Assembly (NCBI GenBank): GCA_946800325.1
Contig: OX326961.1
Coordinates: forward strand, 15,188,215-15,252,214
Direction: 5' to 3'
Source: Luzula sylvatica
Lineage: Eukaryota; Streptophyta; Magnoliopsida; Poales; Juncaceae
DNA length: 64,000 nucleotides
The notes beneath the pieces were generated by a model that saw only the letters and a program-made list of their open reading frames with translations, ran no database searches and was not told the origin of the DNA. Shown in pieces: positions 20,654-33,776 of the stretch. The translations under genes and the position numbers were made by a program. The stretch's first letter is position 1, and every line of letters begins with the position of its first letter.

Positions 20654-21353
20654 ACTATCTAACTAACTACCTTCTTACATAAATATTAACTAACTAACTT
20701 ACAAACTAACTAACTGACTAATTAACTAAAAATCTAACTAGCTATCTAACTAACTGACTAACTAATTGACTACCTAACTAACTACCTTCCTACATACCCA
20801 CTAACTAACTAACTACCTAACAAACTAACTAACTATTTACCTTTTTATTTAACTTAACTAACTAACAACCATCTTATATACATATTAACTAACTAACTAA
20901 CCAACTAACTAGCTAACTAACTAACCAACTAACTAGCTAATTAACTAACTGACTAACTAACTAGTTACCTTCCTACATATACCCACTACCTAACTAATTT
21001 ACTAACTAACTCACTAACTAACTAACTAATTAACTAACTAACTATATAACAACTAGCAAACTAACTAACTAACTACCTTTCTACATACATATTAACTAAC
21101 TAACTAACTAATTAACTAACTAACTTACTACTAGATAACTAACTAACTTACTAACTAACCAACTAACTACATACCCAATAACTAACTAACTAATTAACTA
21201 CATAACTAACTAACTGACTACTAGCTAAGTAGCTAGCTAACTAACTAACTAACTACATACCTTCCTGCATACCCACGAACTAACTAACAAAATAAGTAAC
21301 TAACTACTAGCTGACTAACTAAGTAACTAACTAACTAAATAATAAACTAATTG

Positions 21354-21386
<33 letters not shown>

Positions 21387-21630
21387 TAGATAACTAACTA
21401 ACTAACTAACTATCTATTTAACTAAATAACTTCCTTCTTATATACATATTAACTAACTAACTAACTGACTAACTAACTAATTAACTAACTAACCAACTAG
21501 CTAGCTACCTTCCTACATACCCACTAACTAATTAATTTACTAACTAACTAACTAACAAATTAACTAACTAGCTAGCTAACTTACTACTAGCTAACTAACC
21601 GACTAACTAACTACCTTCCAACGTACCTAT

Positions 21631-21670
<40 letters not shown>

Positions 21671-21752
21671 CACTAGATAACTAACTAACTAACCAACTAA
21701 TTAATTAACTACCTATCTAACTATCTAACTAACTACCTTCTTACATAAATAT

Positions 21753-21791
<39 letters not shown>

Positions 21792-22172
21792 GTACCTTCG
21801 TACATACCCACTAAGTAACTAACTAACTAACTAACTAACTAGCCAACTAACTAACTAACTAGCTTCCTACATACCCACTATCTAACTAACTAACTAACTA
21901 ACTAACTAATTAACAGACTAATTAACTAACTATTTAACTAACTAATTAACTACTAGCTAACTAACTAATTAACTATCTAACTTACTAATTAACTAACTAA
22001 CTACTATCTAACTAAGTAACTAACTAACTGATAAACTAACTAACTAACTAACTAGCCAAATAACTAACTAACAAACTAACAAACTAACTAACTACATAAC
22101 CACTAACTAACTAACTAACTAACTAATTAACTAACTAACAAACTAATGACTAGCTAACTAGCTAGCTAGCTG

Positions 22173-22204
<32 letters not shown>

Positions 22205-22400
22205 CCTTCATGAATACCTACTAACTAACTAACTAACTAACTAACGAACTAATTAACTAACTAATTATCTAACAAATTAACTAACTAACTATATGACAAA
22301 CTAACTACTAGCTAATTAACTAACTAACTTACTAACTTACTAATTAACTAACTAACTAACTAATTAACTAACTGCTAGCTAACTAACTAACTAATTAATT
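19731..22400 (-). repeat. TTAG satellite, CTAA orientation
   Basis: CTAA satellite starts exactly at the truncation of element 2 with AACTGTTTAACTAAC, matching an internal landmark of the array near 40818. From there it follows the order of variants at about 40.8-43.1 kb, so it is a partial copy of the ~5 kb higher-order unit. The orientation flips within AAAAAACTTT at 22401-22410. No gene is present. Confidence 0.93.
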
Positions 22401-22410
22401 AAAAAACTTT

Positions 22411-22544
22411 GTTAGTTAGTTATTTAGTTAGTTAGTGGGTATGTAGGAAGGTTGGTAGGTAGTTAGTTAGTTAGTTAATTGGTTACTTAGTTAGTTAGTT
22501 AGTTAATAGGTATGTACGAAAATAGTTTGTTAGTTAATTAGTTA
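22411..22544 (+). repeat. TTAG satellite, TTAG orientation
   Basis: A short TTAG stretch with two variant blocks (GTATGTAGGAAGG near 22439 and GTATGTACGAAAA near 22510) precedes the LTR fragment. No gene is present. Confidence 0.9.
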
Positions 22545-22749
22545 TGAAAGAAAATATGGCTTAAGAATTAACTTGGAATAATTTATATAAATAGGCAATT
22601 ATGCAGTCAGAATAAGGTTCGTTCGAACTAACTATATCAGTGCGTTCGAACGGACTTATTCGTGATAAACAGAAGTGGGTTCGTTCGAACGAACATTTAG
22701 GTGCGTTCGAACGAACCATGTTAAGTTCGTTCGAACTGACCTGTTTCCT

Positions 22750-22760
22750 ATATATATAAA
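22750..22760 (+). promoter_or_regulatory. TATA box of LTR fragment
   Basis: TATATATAAAG lies about 400 bp before the LTR end. CTAGGGTTTTGCG and a CT-rich leader follow, which is the usual look of a plant transcription start region. Confidence 0.6.
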
Positions 22761-23156
22761 GTTCTGATTCCGGAATTTGACCTAAGTTTTCTAGGGTTTT
22801 GCGCCGTCGTTTCTCTTCTTCTTCTTCCACAAAATTCAGATTAGATCTGAGAGATTGAGAGGGAGAATTAAGAAAAGGATTTGAGAGATTCAATCGTGAC
22901 GTCGACTAGAACGGCGTTGGCGATTTCCGATCGGACGAAATCGAGGTGGACACGAGTAGAGGGATTGCACGAGCGATTCTTGGAGAAGGTTCACGGATTT
23001 GGAGAAGTAATCGACACGTACTAACTTGTACGAGGTAATTATCTCCACAACTCTTCCTTTTTCGTTGGTTTTAGGGCGTGATCCCGGTAGAATTAGGTTA
23101 CGCACGTGAACTAATTTCCGCTGCACACTATGATAATCGTGTGCGTAACCCTCCAG

Positions 23157-23168
23157 TGGTATCAGAGC
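23157..23168 (+). other. Primer binding site for initiator tRNA-Met
   Basis: TGGTATCAGAGC is the canonical complement of the plant initiator tRNA-Met 3' end and starts one base after the LTR terminal CA. It fixes the strand of the fragment as plus. Confidence 0.92.
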
Positions 23169-23502
23169 AATCGCTCGTTAAAACCATCGAAAATCGATAA
23201 TTTAATTCGAATTTAGGAAATTTTAGAATTTTTGGGCTGAATTTCAGAAATTAGAAAAGCTGGCAGAATAGGGTTCGTTCGAACGAACTTGGAGTTGCGT
23301 TCGAACGAACTGGTCTGGTCGAACGAACCTAGTGTTCGGTTCGAACGGACTGATCTGTTCGAATGAATTTGGAGTTGCGTTCGAACGGACCTATTTCTGG
23401 TTCAAAAAAAAAATAAAATAAATAAAATAAAAATAAAAATTCGATACGGTATAGCATAATGGGTATGCGTTCGAACGAATTTGGAGTTGCGTTCGAACGA
23501 AC

Positions 23503-23924
23503 CTAGTTAGTTAGTTTGTCAATTAGTTCGTTATTTAGTTAGTTAGTTAGTTAGTTAGTTAGTCAGCCAGTAGTTAGTTAGTTATTTAGTTAGTTAAATA
23601 ATGGGTATGCAGGAAGGTAGGTAGTTAGTTAGTTAGTTAGTTAGCTACTTAGCTAGTGGTCAGTTAGTTAGTTATGTAGTTAATTAGTTATTTAATTAGT
23701 TAGTTAGTTAGTGGGTATGTAGTTAGTTGGTTAGTTAGTAAGTTAGTTAGTTATCTAGTAGTTAGTTAGTTAGTTAATTAGTTAGTTAGTTAGTTCATAT
23801 GTATGTTGAAAGATGGTTAGTTAGTTAGTTAGTTAGTTTGCTAGTTGTTAGTTTGTTAATTAGTTAGTTAGTGAGTTAGTTAGTAAATTAGTTAGGTAGT
23901 GGGTATATGTAGGAAGGTAGCTAA

Positions 23925-23966
<42 letters not shown>

Positions 23967-24084
23967 GGTCAGTTAGTTAGTTAATATGTATATAAGATGG
24001 TTGTTAGTTAGTTAAGTTAAATAAAAAGGTAAATAATTAGTGAGTTAGTTTGGTAGTTAGTTAGTTAGGGGGTATGTAGGAAGG

Positions 24085-24115
<31 letters not shown>

Positions 24116-24552
24116 GTTGTTAGTTAATTAGTTAGTCAGTTAGTTAGTTAGTTAGTTAATATTTATGTAAGAAGGTAGTTAGTTAGATAGTTAGATAGAT
24201 AGTTAATTAGTTAGTTAGTTAGTAATCTAGTAGTTAGTTAGTTAGTTAGGTAGTTAGTTAGTGAATATGTATGTTGGAAGGAAGTTAGTTAGTCGGTTAG
24301 TTAGCTAGTAGTAAGTTATCTAGTTAGTTAGTTAATTAGATAGTTAGTTAGTTAGTAAATTAATTAGTTATTGGGTATGTAGGAAGGTAGCTAGTTAGTT
24401 AGTTAGTTAGTTAATTAGTTAGATAGTTAGTTTGTTTGTTAGTTAGTTAGTTAATATGTATATAAGAAGGAAGTTAGTTAGTTAAATTGTTATATAGTTA
24501 GTTAGTTATCTATTAGTTAGTTAGTTAGTTAGTTAGTCAATTAGTTAGCTTT

Positions 24553-24588
<36 letters not shown>

Positions 24589-24871
24589 CTAGTAGTTTGT
24601 TAGTTTGTTATTTAGTTAGTTAGTTAGTTAGTGGCTATGTAGGAACGTAGGTAGTTAGTTAGTTAGTTAGTTAATTAGTTAGTTAGTTAGTTAGTTAGTT
24701 AATAGGTATGTAAGAAAATTGTTAGTTAGTTAGTTAGTTAGTTACTTAATTAGTTAGTTGTTTAGTTAGAGGGTTTGTAGGAAGGTAGTTAGTTAATTAG
24801 TAAGTTAGGTAGTTAGTTAATTAGTTAGTTAATAGGTTTGTATGAAGGTAGTTAGTTACTAAGTTAGTTAA

Positions 24872-24918
<47 letters not shown>

Positions 24919-25229
24919 ATTAGTTCATTAATTCGTTAGTTAGTTAGTTAGTTAGCTAGTTAGTTAGTTACTTAGTTAGTTAGTGAGCTAGTAGTTAGTG
25001 TGTTAGTTAATAAGTTAGTTTGTTAATCAGTTAGTTAGTATGTTAGTTAGCTAGTAGTGAGTTAGTTAATTAGTTAGTTATTCAGTTAGTTAGTTAGTTA
25101 GTTAGTTAAACAATTGGCTAATTAGTTAGTTTGTTTGTTTGTTTGTTAGTTAGTTAGTTAGTTAGTGGGTTTGTAGTTAGTTAGTTAGTAAGTTAGTTAG
25201 TAAGTTAGTGAGTTAGTTAGTTATTTGGC

Positions 25230-25264
<35 letters not shown>

Positions 25265-25469
25265 CTAGTTAGTTAGTTAGTCAGCTTGATAGCTAGTAGT
25301 TAGTTAGTCAGTTAGTTAGTTAGTTAATTAGTTAGATAATTAGTTAGTTAATTAGTTCGTTAGTTAGTTAGTTAGTTAGTGGGTATGCATGAAGGTAGTT
25401 AGTTAGTTAGCTAGCTAGCAAGGTAGTTAGTCATTAGTTAGTTCGTTAATTAGTTAATTAGTCAGTTAA

Positions 25470-25500
<31 letters not shown>

Positions 25501-25515
25501 ATGGGTATGTAGTTG

Positions 25516-25547
<32 letters not shown>

Positions 25548-26789
25548 TTTGGCTAGTTAGTTAGTCAGTTAGTTAGTTAGCTAGTAGTTAGTTAGTTAGT
25601 TAGATAGTTAGTTAATTAGTTAGTTAGCTAGTAGTTAGTTAGTTAGTTAAATAGTTAGTTAATTAGTTAGTTAATTAGTTAGTTAGTGAGTTTGTTAGAT
25701 AGTGGGTATGTAGGAAAGTAGTTAGTTAGTTAGTTGGCTAGTTAGTTAGTTAGTTAGTTAGTTAGTGGGTATGTACGAAGGTACTTAGTTAGTTAGTTAG
25801 TTAATTAGTTGGTTAGTTAGTTAGTTAGTTAATTAGGTTGTTAGTTAATTAGTTAGTTAGTTAGTCAATATTTATGTAAGAAGGTAGTTGGTTAGATAGT
25901 TAGATAGTTAGTTAATTAGTTAGTTTGTTAGTTAGTTAGTTAATTAGTTAGTTAGTTAATAAGTATGTTGGAAGGTAGTTAGTTAGTCGGTTAGTCAGCT
26001 AGTATTAAGTTAGCAAGTTAGTTAGTTAATTAGTTAGTTAGTTAGTTAGTAAATTAATTAGTTAGTGGGTATATAGGAAGGTAGGTAGGTAGCTAGTTAG
26101 TTAGTTAATTAGTTAGTTAGTTAGTTAGTTAGTTAATTAGTTCATATGTATATAAGAAGGAAGTTAGTTAGTTAAATAGTTAGTTAGTTAGTTAGTTAGT
26201 TATCTATTAGTTAGTTAGTTAGTTAGTTTGTTAGTTAGTTAGTCAATTAGTTAGTTAGTTAGTTAGTTAGTTAGACAGCTAGTAGTTAGTTATTTAGTTA
26301 GTTAGTTAGTGGGTATGCAGGAAGGTAGGTAGTTAGTTAGTTAGTTAGTTAGTTATGTAGTTAATTAGTTAGTTAATTTGATAGTTAGTTAGTGGGTATG
26401 TAGTTAGTTGGTTAGTTAGTAAGTTAGTTAGTTATCTAGTAGTTAGTTAGTTAGTTAATTAGTTAGTTAGTTAGTTAATATGTATGTAGAAAGGTAGTTA
26501 GTTAGTTAGTTAGTTTCCTAATAGTTAGGTAGTTAGTTAGTTAGTTTATCAGTTAGTTAGTTAGTGAGTTAGTTAGTAAATTAGTTAGGTAGTGGGTATA
26601 TGTAGGAAGGTAGCTGGTTAGTTAGTCAGTTAGCTAATTAGTTAGTTAGTTATTTAGTTAGCAAGTTAATTGGTTAGTTAGTTAGTTAATATGTATATAA
26701 GAAGGTTGTTAGTTATTTAAGTTAAATAAAAAGGTAAATAGTTAGTTAGTTAGTTAGGTAGTTAGTTAGTTAGTGGGTATGTAGGAAGG

Positions 26790-26820
<31 letters not shown>

Positions 26821-26935
26821 GTTGTTAGTTAATAAGTTAATTAGTTAGTTAGTTAGTTAGTTAATAGTTATGTAAGAAGGTAGTTAGCTCGATAGTTAGA
26901 TAGTTAGTTAATTAGTCAGTTAGTTAGTTATATAG

Positions 26936-26967
<32 letters not shown>

Positions 26968-27854
26968 GAATAGGTATGTTGTAAGGTAGTTAGTTAGTCG
27001 GTTAGTTAGCTAGTAGTAAGTTAGCTAGTTAGTTATATAATTAGTTAGTTAGTTAGTTAGTAAATTAATTAGTTAGTGGGTATGTAGGAAGGTAGCTAGT
27101 CAGTTAGTTAATTAGTTAGTTAGTTAGTTAGTTTGTTTGTTTGTTTCTTAATATGTATATAAGAAGGAAGTTAGTTAGTTTAATTGTTAGTTAGTTAGTT
27201 ATCTGTTCGTTAGTTAGTTAGTTAGTTAGTTAGTCAATTAGTTAGTAATCTAGTTAGTTAGTTAGTTAGTTAGCTAGTAGTTTGTTAGTTAGTTATTTAG
27301 TTGGTTAGTTAGTGGGTATGTAGGAAGGTAGGTAGTTAGTTAGTTAGTTAGTTAGTTAATAGGTATGTAGGAAAATAGTTAGTTAGTTAGTTTGTTTGTT
27401 ACTTAATTAGTTAGTTGGTCAGTTAGTGGGTTTGTAGGAAGGTAGTTAGTTAATTAGTAAGTTAGGTAGTTAGTTAATTAGTTAGTTAATATGTATGTAT
27501 GAAGGTAGTTAGTTAGTAAGTTAGTTCATTAGTTAGATAGTTAGTAAGCTAGTGGTTAGTTAGTTAGTTAGTTAGTTAGTCAGTTAGTTAGTTAGTTAAT
27601 TAGTTCGTTAATTAGTCAGTTAGTTAGATAGTTAGCTTGTTAGTTAGTTACTTAGTTAGTTAGTGAGCTAGTAGTTAGTTAGTTAGTTAGTTAGTAAGTT
27701 AGTTTGTTAATCAGTTAGTTAGCTAGTAGTTAGTTAGTTAATTCGTTAGTTAAACAGTTGGCTAATTAGTTTGTTTGTTTGCTAGTTAGTTAGTTAGTTA
27801 GTTAGTTAGTGGGTATGTAGTTAGTTAGTTAGTTAGTTAGTTAGAGTATTTGGC

Positions 27855-27888
<34 letters not shown>

Positions 27889-27889
27889 A

Positions 27890-27928
<39 letters not shown>

Positions 27929-27949
27929 ATTAGTTAGTTAGTTAGTTAA

Positions 27950-27980
<31 letters not shown>

Positions 27981-28092
27981 GTTAGGTAGTAGTTAGTTAG
28001 TCAGATTGTTAGTTAGTTAATTAGTTAGATAATTAGTTTGTCAATTAGTTAGTTAGTTAGTTTGTTTGTTTGTGGGTATGCATGAAGGTAGG

Positions 28093-28127
<35 letters not shown>

Positions 28128-30045
28128 CTAGATAGCTAGCTAGTTAGATAGTCACTAGTTAGTTAGTTAGTTAATTAGTTACTAGTTAGTTAGTGGGTAT
28201 GTAGTTAGTTAGTTTGTTAGTTTGTTTGTTTGTTAGTTATTTGGCTAGTTAGTTAGTTAGTTAGTTAATGAGTTAGTTAGTTAGTTAGTTTGTTAGCTTT
28301 TATTTAGTTAGTTAGTTAGTTTGTTTATTACTTAGTTAGTTAGTTAGTAAGTATTTAGTTAGTTAGTTAGTTAGTTAGTTAATTTTTTCGCTATTAGTTA
28401 GTTAGTTTGTTAATTAGTTAGTTAGTTAGTGGGTATTTTAGGAAGGTAGCTAGTTAGTTAATTAGTTAGTTAGTTAATTAATTAGCTAGTTCGTTATTTA
28501 GTTAGTCAGTTAGCTATTAGTTAGTTAATTAGTTAGTTAGTTAGTTAGTTAGTTAATTTGTTAGTTAGTTAGTGATCTAGTAGTTAGTTAGTTAGTTAGT
28601 TAGTTAATAGGTATGTAAAAAGGTCGTTAATTAGTTAGTTAGTTTGATAGTAGTTAGTTAGCATGTTAAATAGTTAGTTAATTAGTTAGTTAGTTTGTTA
28701 GTTAGTAAGCAAATTAGTTAGTTAGTGGGAATGTAGGAATGCAGCTAGTTAGTTAGTTAGTTAGTAAATTAATTAGTTAGTTAGATAGTTAGTTAGTTAA
28801 TATGTATATAAGAAGGTAGTAAGTTAGTTAGTTAAATAAAAAGTTAAATAGTTAGTTAGTTAGTTAATTAGTTAGTTAGTTATCTATTAGTAAGTTAGTT
28901 AGTTAGTTAGTTAATTAGTTAGTTATTCAATTAATTAGTTAGTTAGTTAGCTAGTAGTTAGTTAGTTAGTTAGTATTTAGTTAGTTAGTTAGTTAGTTAG
29001 TTAGGTAGTTGGTGGGTATGTAGGAAGATAGTTAGTTAGTTAGTGGGTTGGTAGGAAGGTAGTTAGTAAGTTAGTTAGTTAATTAATAGGTAGTTAGTTA
29101 GTTAGTTAGTTAGTTAATAGGTATGTAGGAAGATAGTTAGTTAGTTAGTTAGTTAGATATTTAGTTAGTTAGTTGGTTTGTAGGAAGGTAGTTAAGTAAT
29201 TAGTTAGTCAGGTAGGTAATTAGTTAGTTTGTAAATAGGTATGTATGAAGGTAGTTAGTTAGGTAATTAGTTAACTAATTAATTGGTTAATTAGTTTGAT
29301 AGTTAGTAAGTTAGTTAATTAGTTAATTAGTTAGTTAACTAGTTAGTTAGTTAGTTAGTGAGCTAGTAGTTAGTTAGTTAGTTAGTTAGTTAGTGAGTTA
29401 GTTAGTTAATCAGTTAGTTAGTTAGTTAGCTAGTAATTAGTTAGTTTGTTAGTTAATTAGTTAGTTAATTAATTAGTTAGTTATTTAGTTGGTTAGTTAG
29501 TTAGATATTAGTTAGTTAGTTGAATAGTTAGTCCATTAGTTAGCTAGTTAGTTAGTTAGTTAGTTAGATAATGGGTATGTCGGAAGGTAGTTAGTGAGTT
29601 AGTTAGATAGTTAGTCAGTTTAGTTAGTTAGTTAGCTAGTAGTTAGTTAGTTAGCTTGTTAGTTAATTAGATAGTTTGTGGGTATGCAGAAGGTAGGTAG
29701 TTAGTTAGTTAACAAGTCAGTTATTTAGTTAGTTAGTTAGTTAGTTATCTAGTAGTTGGTTAGTTAGTAAACTAGTTAGTTATTCAGTGAGTTAGTTAGT
29801 TAGTTAGTTAGTTACTTAGCAAGTTAGTCAATTAGATAGTTTGTGGGTATGTAGGAAGGCTGTTAGTTAGTTAGGTAGTTAATTAGTTAGTTAGTTAGTT
29901 AGTTAGTTAGTACTTAGTTAGTTATTTAGTTAGTTAGTTAGTTAGCTAGCTCATAGTTAGGTAGTTAGTTATTTAATCGGCATGTAGGAAGGTAGTAAGT
30001 GAGCAAGTTAATAGGTATGTAGGAATATTGTAAGTAAGTAAGTTA
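23503..30045 (+). repeat. TTAG satellite, TTAG orientation
   Basis: The long TTAG block carries the usual 24 bp variant blocks. It resembles 400-2957 at its start, and about 24.8-30.0 kb corresponds to 51.2-57.1 kb in the order of rare variants, for example TTTTTTCGCTATTAG near 28383 and TTTTTTCGTTATTAG near 54777. No gene is present. Confidence 0.94.
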
Positions 30046-30049
30046 CTAT

Positions 30050-30082
<33 letters not shown>

Positions 30083-30234
30083 AGTTAGTACTGTTTATAT
30101 CCAATTCCGCATTTCATGTAAATATGGAGGATATAGGGACAGTATTGTAAATGTAAAAAACACTGTAAAAAGTTAATATATAAATTTGGAAGAAGGATTT
30201 TTAAGCCTTCTCCAAAGAATTTCCAAAAAAAAAA
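30046..30234 (+). mobile_element. Poly-A retroposon carrying satellite at its 5' end
   Basis: The 189 bp insertion is flanked by AAGTAAGTTA (30036-30045 and 30233-30242, overlapping the A tail by two bases). It starts CTATC, then seven or so CTAA units (to 30073) opposite in orientation to the surrounding TTAG array, then ~150 bp of unique sequence ending in ten A. The ~130 bp 3' part matches the minus strand of 55834-55985. Just before the tail TTGGAAGAAGG and CCTTCTCCAA form a hairpin. The homologous array near 57085-57100 lacks the insertion. There is no tRNA-like Pol III box that I can identify, so it is SINE-like or an L1-mobilised transcript rather than a typical SINE. Confidence 0.75.
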
Positions 30235-30370
30235 GTAAGTTAGTTAGTTAGTTAGTTAGTTAATTAGTAAGTTAGTTAGTTAGTAAGTTAGTGGGTTTGT
30301 ATGAAGGCAGTCAGTTAATTAGTTAGTTAGGTAGTTAGTTAGTTAGTTAGTTAATAGTTATGTTTAAAGG

Positions 30371-30401
<31 letters not shown>

Positions 30402-30556
30402 CTAGTAGTTAGTTAGTTAGTTAGTTAGTTAGTAAATTAGTTAGTTATTTAGTTAGTTAGTAAGTTAGTGAGTTTGTTAGCTTGTAGTTAGTTAATTAGT
30501 TCGTTAGTTAGTTAATTAGTTAGTTAGTTTATATAGTTAGTGGGTATTCTGGAAGG

Positions 30557-30587
<31 letters not shown>

Positions 30588-32466
30588 CTACTTAGCTAGT
30601 AGTTAGTTAGTTAGTTAGTTAGTTATGTAGTTAATTAGTTAGTTAATTAGTTAGTTGGTTAGTTAGTTTGTTAATGGGTATGTAGTTAGTTGCTTTGTTA
30701 ATAAGTTAGTTTGTTATCTAGTAGTTAGTTAGTTAGTTAGTCAGTTAGTTAGTTAATATGCTTGTAGAAAGGTAGGTAGTTAGTTAGTTAGTTTGCTAGT
30801 AGTTAGTTAGTTAGTTAGTTAGTTAGCTAGTTAATTAATTAATTAATTAGTTAGTTAGTTAATTAGTTAGTTAGGTAGTGGGTATGTAGGAAGGTAGCTA
30901 GTTAGTTAGTTAGTTAGTTAGTTAGTCAGCTAGTATTTAGTTAATTAGTTACTTAGTTAGTGAGTTAGTTAGTTAGATAGTCAGTTAGTTAGTTATTTAG
31001 TTAGTTAGGTTGTCAGTTAATTAGTTTGTTCGTTAGTTAGTTAGTTAATATGTAAGAAGGTAGTTTTTATTTAGTTAGATAGTTACTTAATTAGTTGGTT
31101 GGTTCGTTAGTTAGTTAGTTAGTTTGTTATTTAGTAGTTAGTTAGTCAGTTAGTAAGTTAGCTAGTAGTTAGTTAGTTAGTTAGCTAGTTAGTTAGTTAG
31201 ACAGTTTTTGGGTATGTAGGAAGGTAGTTAGTTAGTTAATTAGTTAATAAGTTAGTTAGTTAGTTAATTAATTAGTTTGTTAGTTAGTTAGCTAGTAGTT
31301 AGTTAGTTAGTTAGTTAATTAGTTAGTTAATTGGTTAGCTAGTTAGTTAGTGATCTAGTAGTTAGTTAGTTTGTTAGTTAGTTAGCTAGCTTGTAGTCAG
31401 TTAGTTAGTTAGTTAGTTATTTAGTTAGTTAGGTTGTTATTTAATTTGGTTAGTTAGTTCGTTAGTTAGTTAGTTTGTTAGTTAATTAATATGTATGTAA
31501 GAAGGAAGTTTTTATTTATTTAGATAATTAGTTAATTAGTTGGTTCTTTAGTTAGTTAGTTAGTTAGTTAGTTTGTTATTTAGTAGTTAGTTAGTTAGTT
31601 AGTTAGTTGACTAGTTAGTTATTTAGTTAGTTAGTTAGTTAGTTCGCCAGTAGTCAGTTAGTTAGTTAGTTAGTTAGTTATTGGGTATGTAGGACGGTAG
31701 TTAGTTAGTTAGTTAATAGGTATGTTTGTAGGTAGTTAGTTAGTTATTTAGTAAATTAGTTAGTTAGTTAGTTAGCTAGTAGTTTGTTAGTTAGTTAGTT
31801 ATTTAGTTAGTTAGTTAGTTATATAGTAAGTTAGTAAGTTAGTAAGTTAGTTAGTTAGTTAGCTAGTAGTTAGTTAGTCAGATAGTTAGTTGGTTAATTT
31901 GTTTGATAATTAGTTAGTTAATTTGTTCATTCGTTAGTCAGTTAGTTTGTTAGTGGGTATGCATGAAGGTAGTTAGTTAGTTAGTTAGTTAGCCAGCTAG
32001 CTAGTTAGCTAGTCATTAGTTAGTTAGTTAGTTAGATAATTAGTTAGTTAATTAGTTAGTTAGTTAGTTAGTTAGTTAGTGGGTATGTAGTTAGTTAGTT
32101 AGTTAGTTTGTTGGTTAGCTAGTTAGTTTTTTGGATAGTTAGTTAGTCAATTAGTTAATCAGTTAGTCAGTTAGTTAGTTAGCTAGTAGATAGTTAGTTA
32201 ATTAGTTCGTTAGAAAGTTAATTAGTTAGTTAGCTAGTAGTTAGTTAGTTAGTTAGTTAAATAGTTTGTTAATTAGTTTGTTAGTTAGTTTGTTAGTTAG
32301 TTAGTTAGATAGTGGGTATGTAGGAAGGTAGTTAGTTAGTTAGTTGGCTAGTCAGTTAGTTAGTTAGTTTGTTTGTTTGTTAGTTAATATTTATGTAAGA
32401 AGGTAGTTAGTTAGATAGTTGTATAGTTAATTTGTTTGTTAGTTAGTTAGTTAGTTAGTTATCTAG

Positions 32467-32508
<42 letters not shown>

Positions 32509-33776
32509 ATAGGTATGTTGGAAGGTAGTTAGTTAGTCGGTTAGTTAGCTAGTAGTTAGTTAGCTAGTCAGTTAGTTAATTAGTTAGTTAGTTAGTTAAT
32601 TAGAAAATTAATTAGTTAGTGGGTATGTAGGAAGGTAGCTACCTAGTTAGTTAGTAAGTTAGTTCGTTAATTAGTTAGTTAGTTAATATGTATATAAGAA
32701 GGAAGTTAGTTAGTTAAATAGTTAGTTAGTTAGTTAGTTATCTATTAGTTCGTTAGTTAGTTAGTTAGGTAGGTAGTCAATTAGTTAGTTATTTAGTTAG
32801 TTAGTTAGTTAGTTAGTTAGTCTGCTAGTAGTTAGTTAGTTATTTAGTTAGTTCGTTAGTGGGTATGCAGGAAGGTAGGTAGTTAGTTAGTTACTCAGCT
32901 AGCTACTTAGCTAGTAGTCAGTTAGTTAGTTATATAGTTAATTAGTTAGTTAATTAGTTAGTTAGTTAGTGGGTATGTAGTTAGTTGGTTAGTTAATAAG
33001 TTAGTTAGTTTTCTAGTAGTCAGTTAGTTAGTTAATTAGTTAGTTAGTCAGTTAATATGTATGTAGAAAGGTAGTTAGTTAGTTAGTTTGCTAGTAGTTA
33101 GTTAGTTAGTTAATTATTTAGTTAGTTAGTGAGTTAGTTAGTAAATTAGTTAGGTAGTGGGTATATATAGGAAGGTAGCTAGTTAGTTAGTCAGTTAGCT
33201 AATTAGTTAGTTAGTTAGCTAGTTAGCTAGTCAGTTGGTTAGTTAGTTAGTTAATATGTATATAAGAAGGTTGTTAGTTAGTTAAGTTAAATAAAAAGGT
33301 AAATAGTTAGTTAGTTAGTTATGTAGTTAGTTAGTTAGTTTGTTAGTTAGTTAATATTTATGTAAGAAGGTAGTCAGTTAGTTAGTTAGAAGTTAGTTTG
33401 TTAGTTAGTTAATATGTATATACGAAGGTTGTTAGTTAATTAAGTTAAATAAAAAGGTAAATAGTTAGTTAGTTAGGTAGTTAGTTAGTTAATGGGTATG
33501 TAGGAAGGTAGTTAGTTAGTCAATAAGTAAGTTAGTTAGTTAGTTAGTTAGTTAGGTTGTTAGTTAATTTGTTAGTTAGTTAGTTAGTTTGTTAATGGGT
33601 ATGTAGGAAGGTAGTGAGTTAGTTAGTTTGTTATTTAGTAGTTAGTTAGTTAGTTAGTTAACTAGTTATTTATTTGGTTAGTTAGTTTGTTTGTTAGCCA
33701 GTAGTCAGTGAGTTAGTTAGTTAGTTAGTTAGTTAGTTATTGGGTATGTAGGACGGTAGTTAGTTAGTTAGTCAGT
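30235..33776 (+). repeat. TTAG satellite, TTAG orientation
   Basis: The TTAG array with 24 bp variant blocks resumes. The segment around 32340-33300 again follows the order of variants seen at 400-2900. Orientation flips within GTCAGTAACT near 33776. No gene is present. Confidence 0.94.

Larger units (their letters stand above)
22545..23502 (+). mobile_element. 5' fragment of an LTR retrotransposon (tRNA-iMet primed)
   Basis: A probable LTR runs from about 22545 (TGAAAG) to CCTCCA at 23155. One base later comes TGGTATCAGAGC, the primer site for initiator tRNA-Met. About 330 bp of untranslated leader follows before the element is cut off at 23502 by TTAG satellite. There is no gag or pol, so copia or gypsy cannot be decided. 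Palindromes of GTTCGTTCGAAC type fill both LTR and leader. The LTR start is the least certain boundary. Confidence 0.82.
22617..23502. repeat. Cluster of GTTCGAAC palindromes
   Basis: About thirteen copies of GTTCGTTCGAACGAAC or degenerate forms (TGCGTTCGAACGGAC, GGTCGAACGAACC) occur: five in the LTR and eight in the leader after the primer site. The sequence differs from the CCGTTACAACGG palindromes of the Athila-like LTRs, but the arrangement is the same. Confidence 0.8.

Noticed and set aside
19731..22400. CRISPR-like array (regular short repeats)
   Set aside because: There are no unique spacers of constant length. The DNA is a degenerate tetramer array in a plant-type sequence.
22545..23502. 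Pol III B-box content of GTTCGAAC repeats (tRNA-like genes)
   Set aside because: The motif resembles GGTTCGANNCC only in its core, lacks an A box and occurs in symmetric palindromes inside an LTR and leader.
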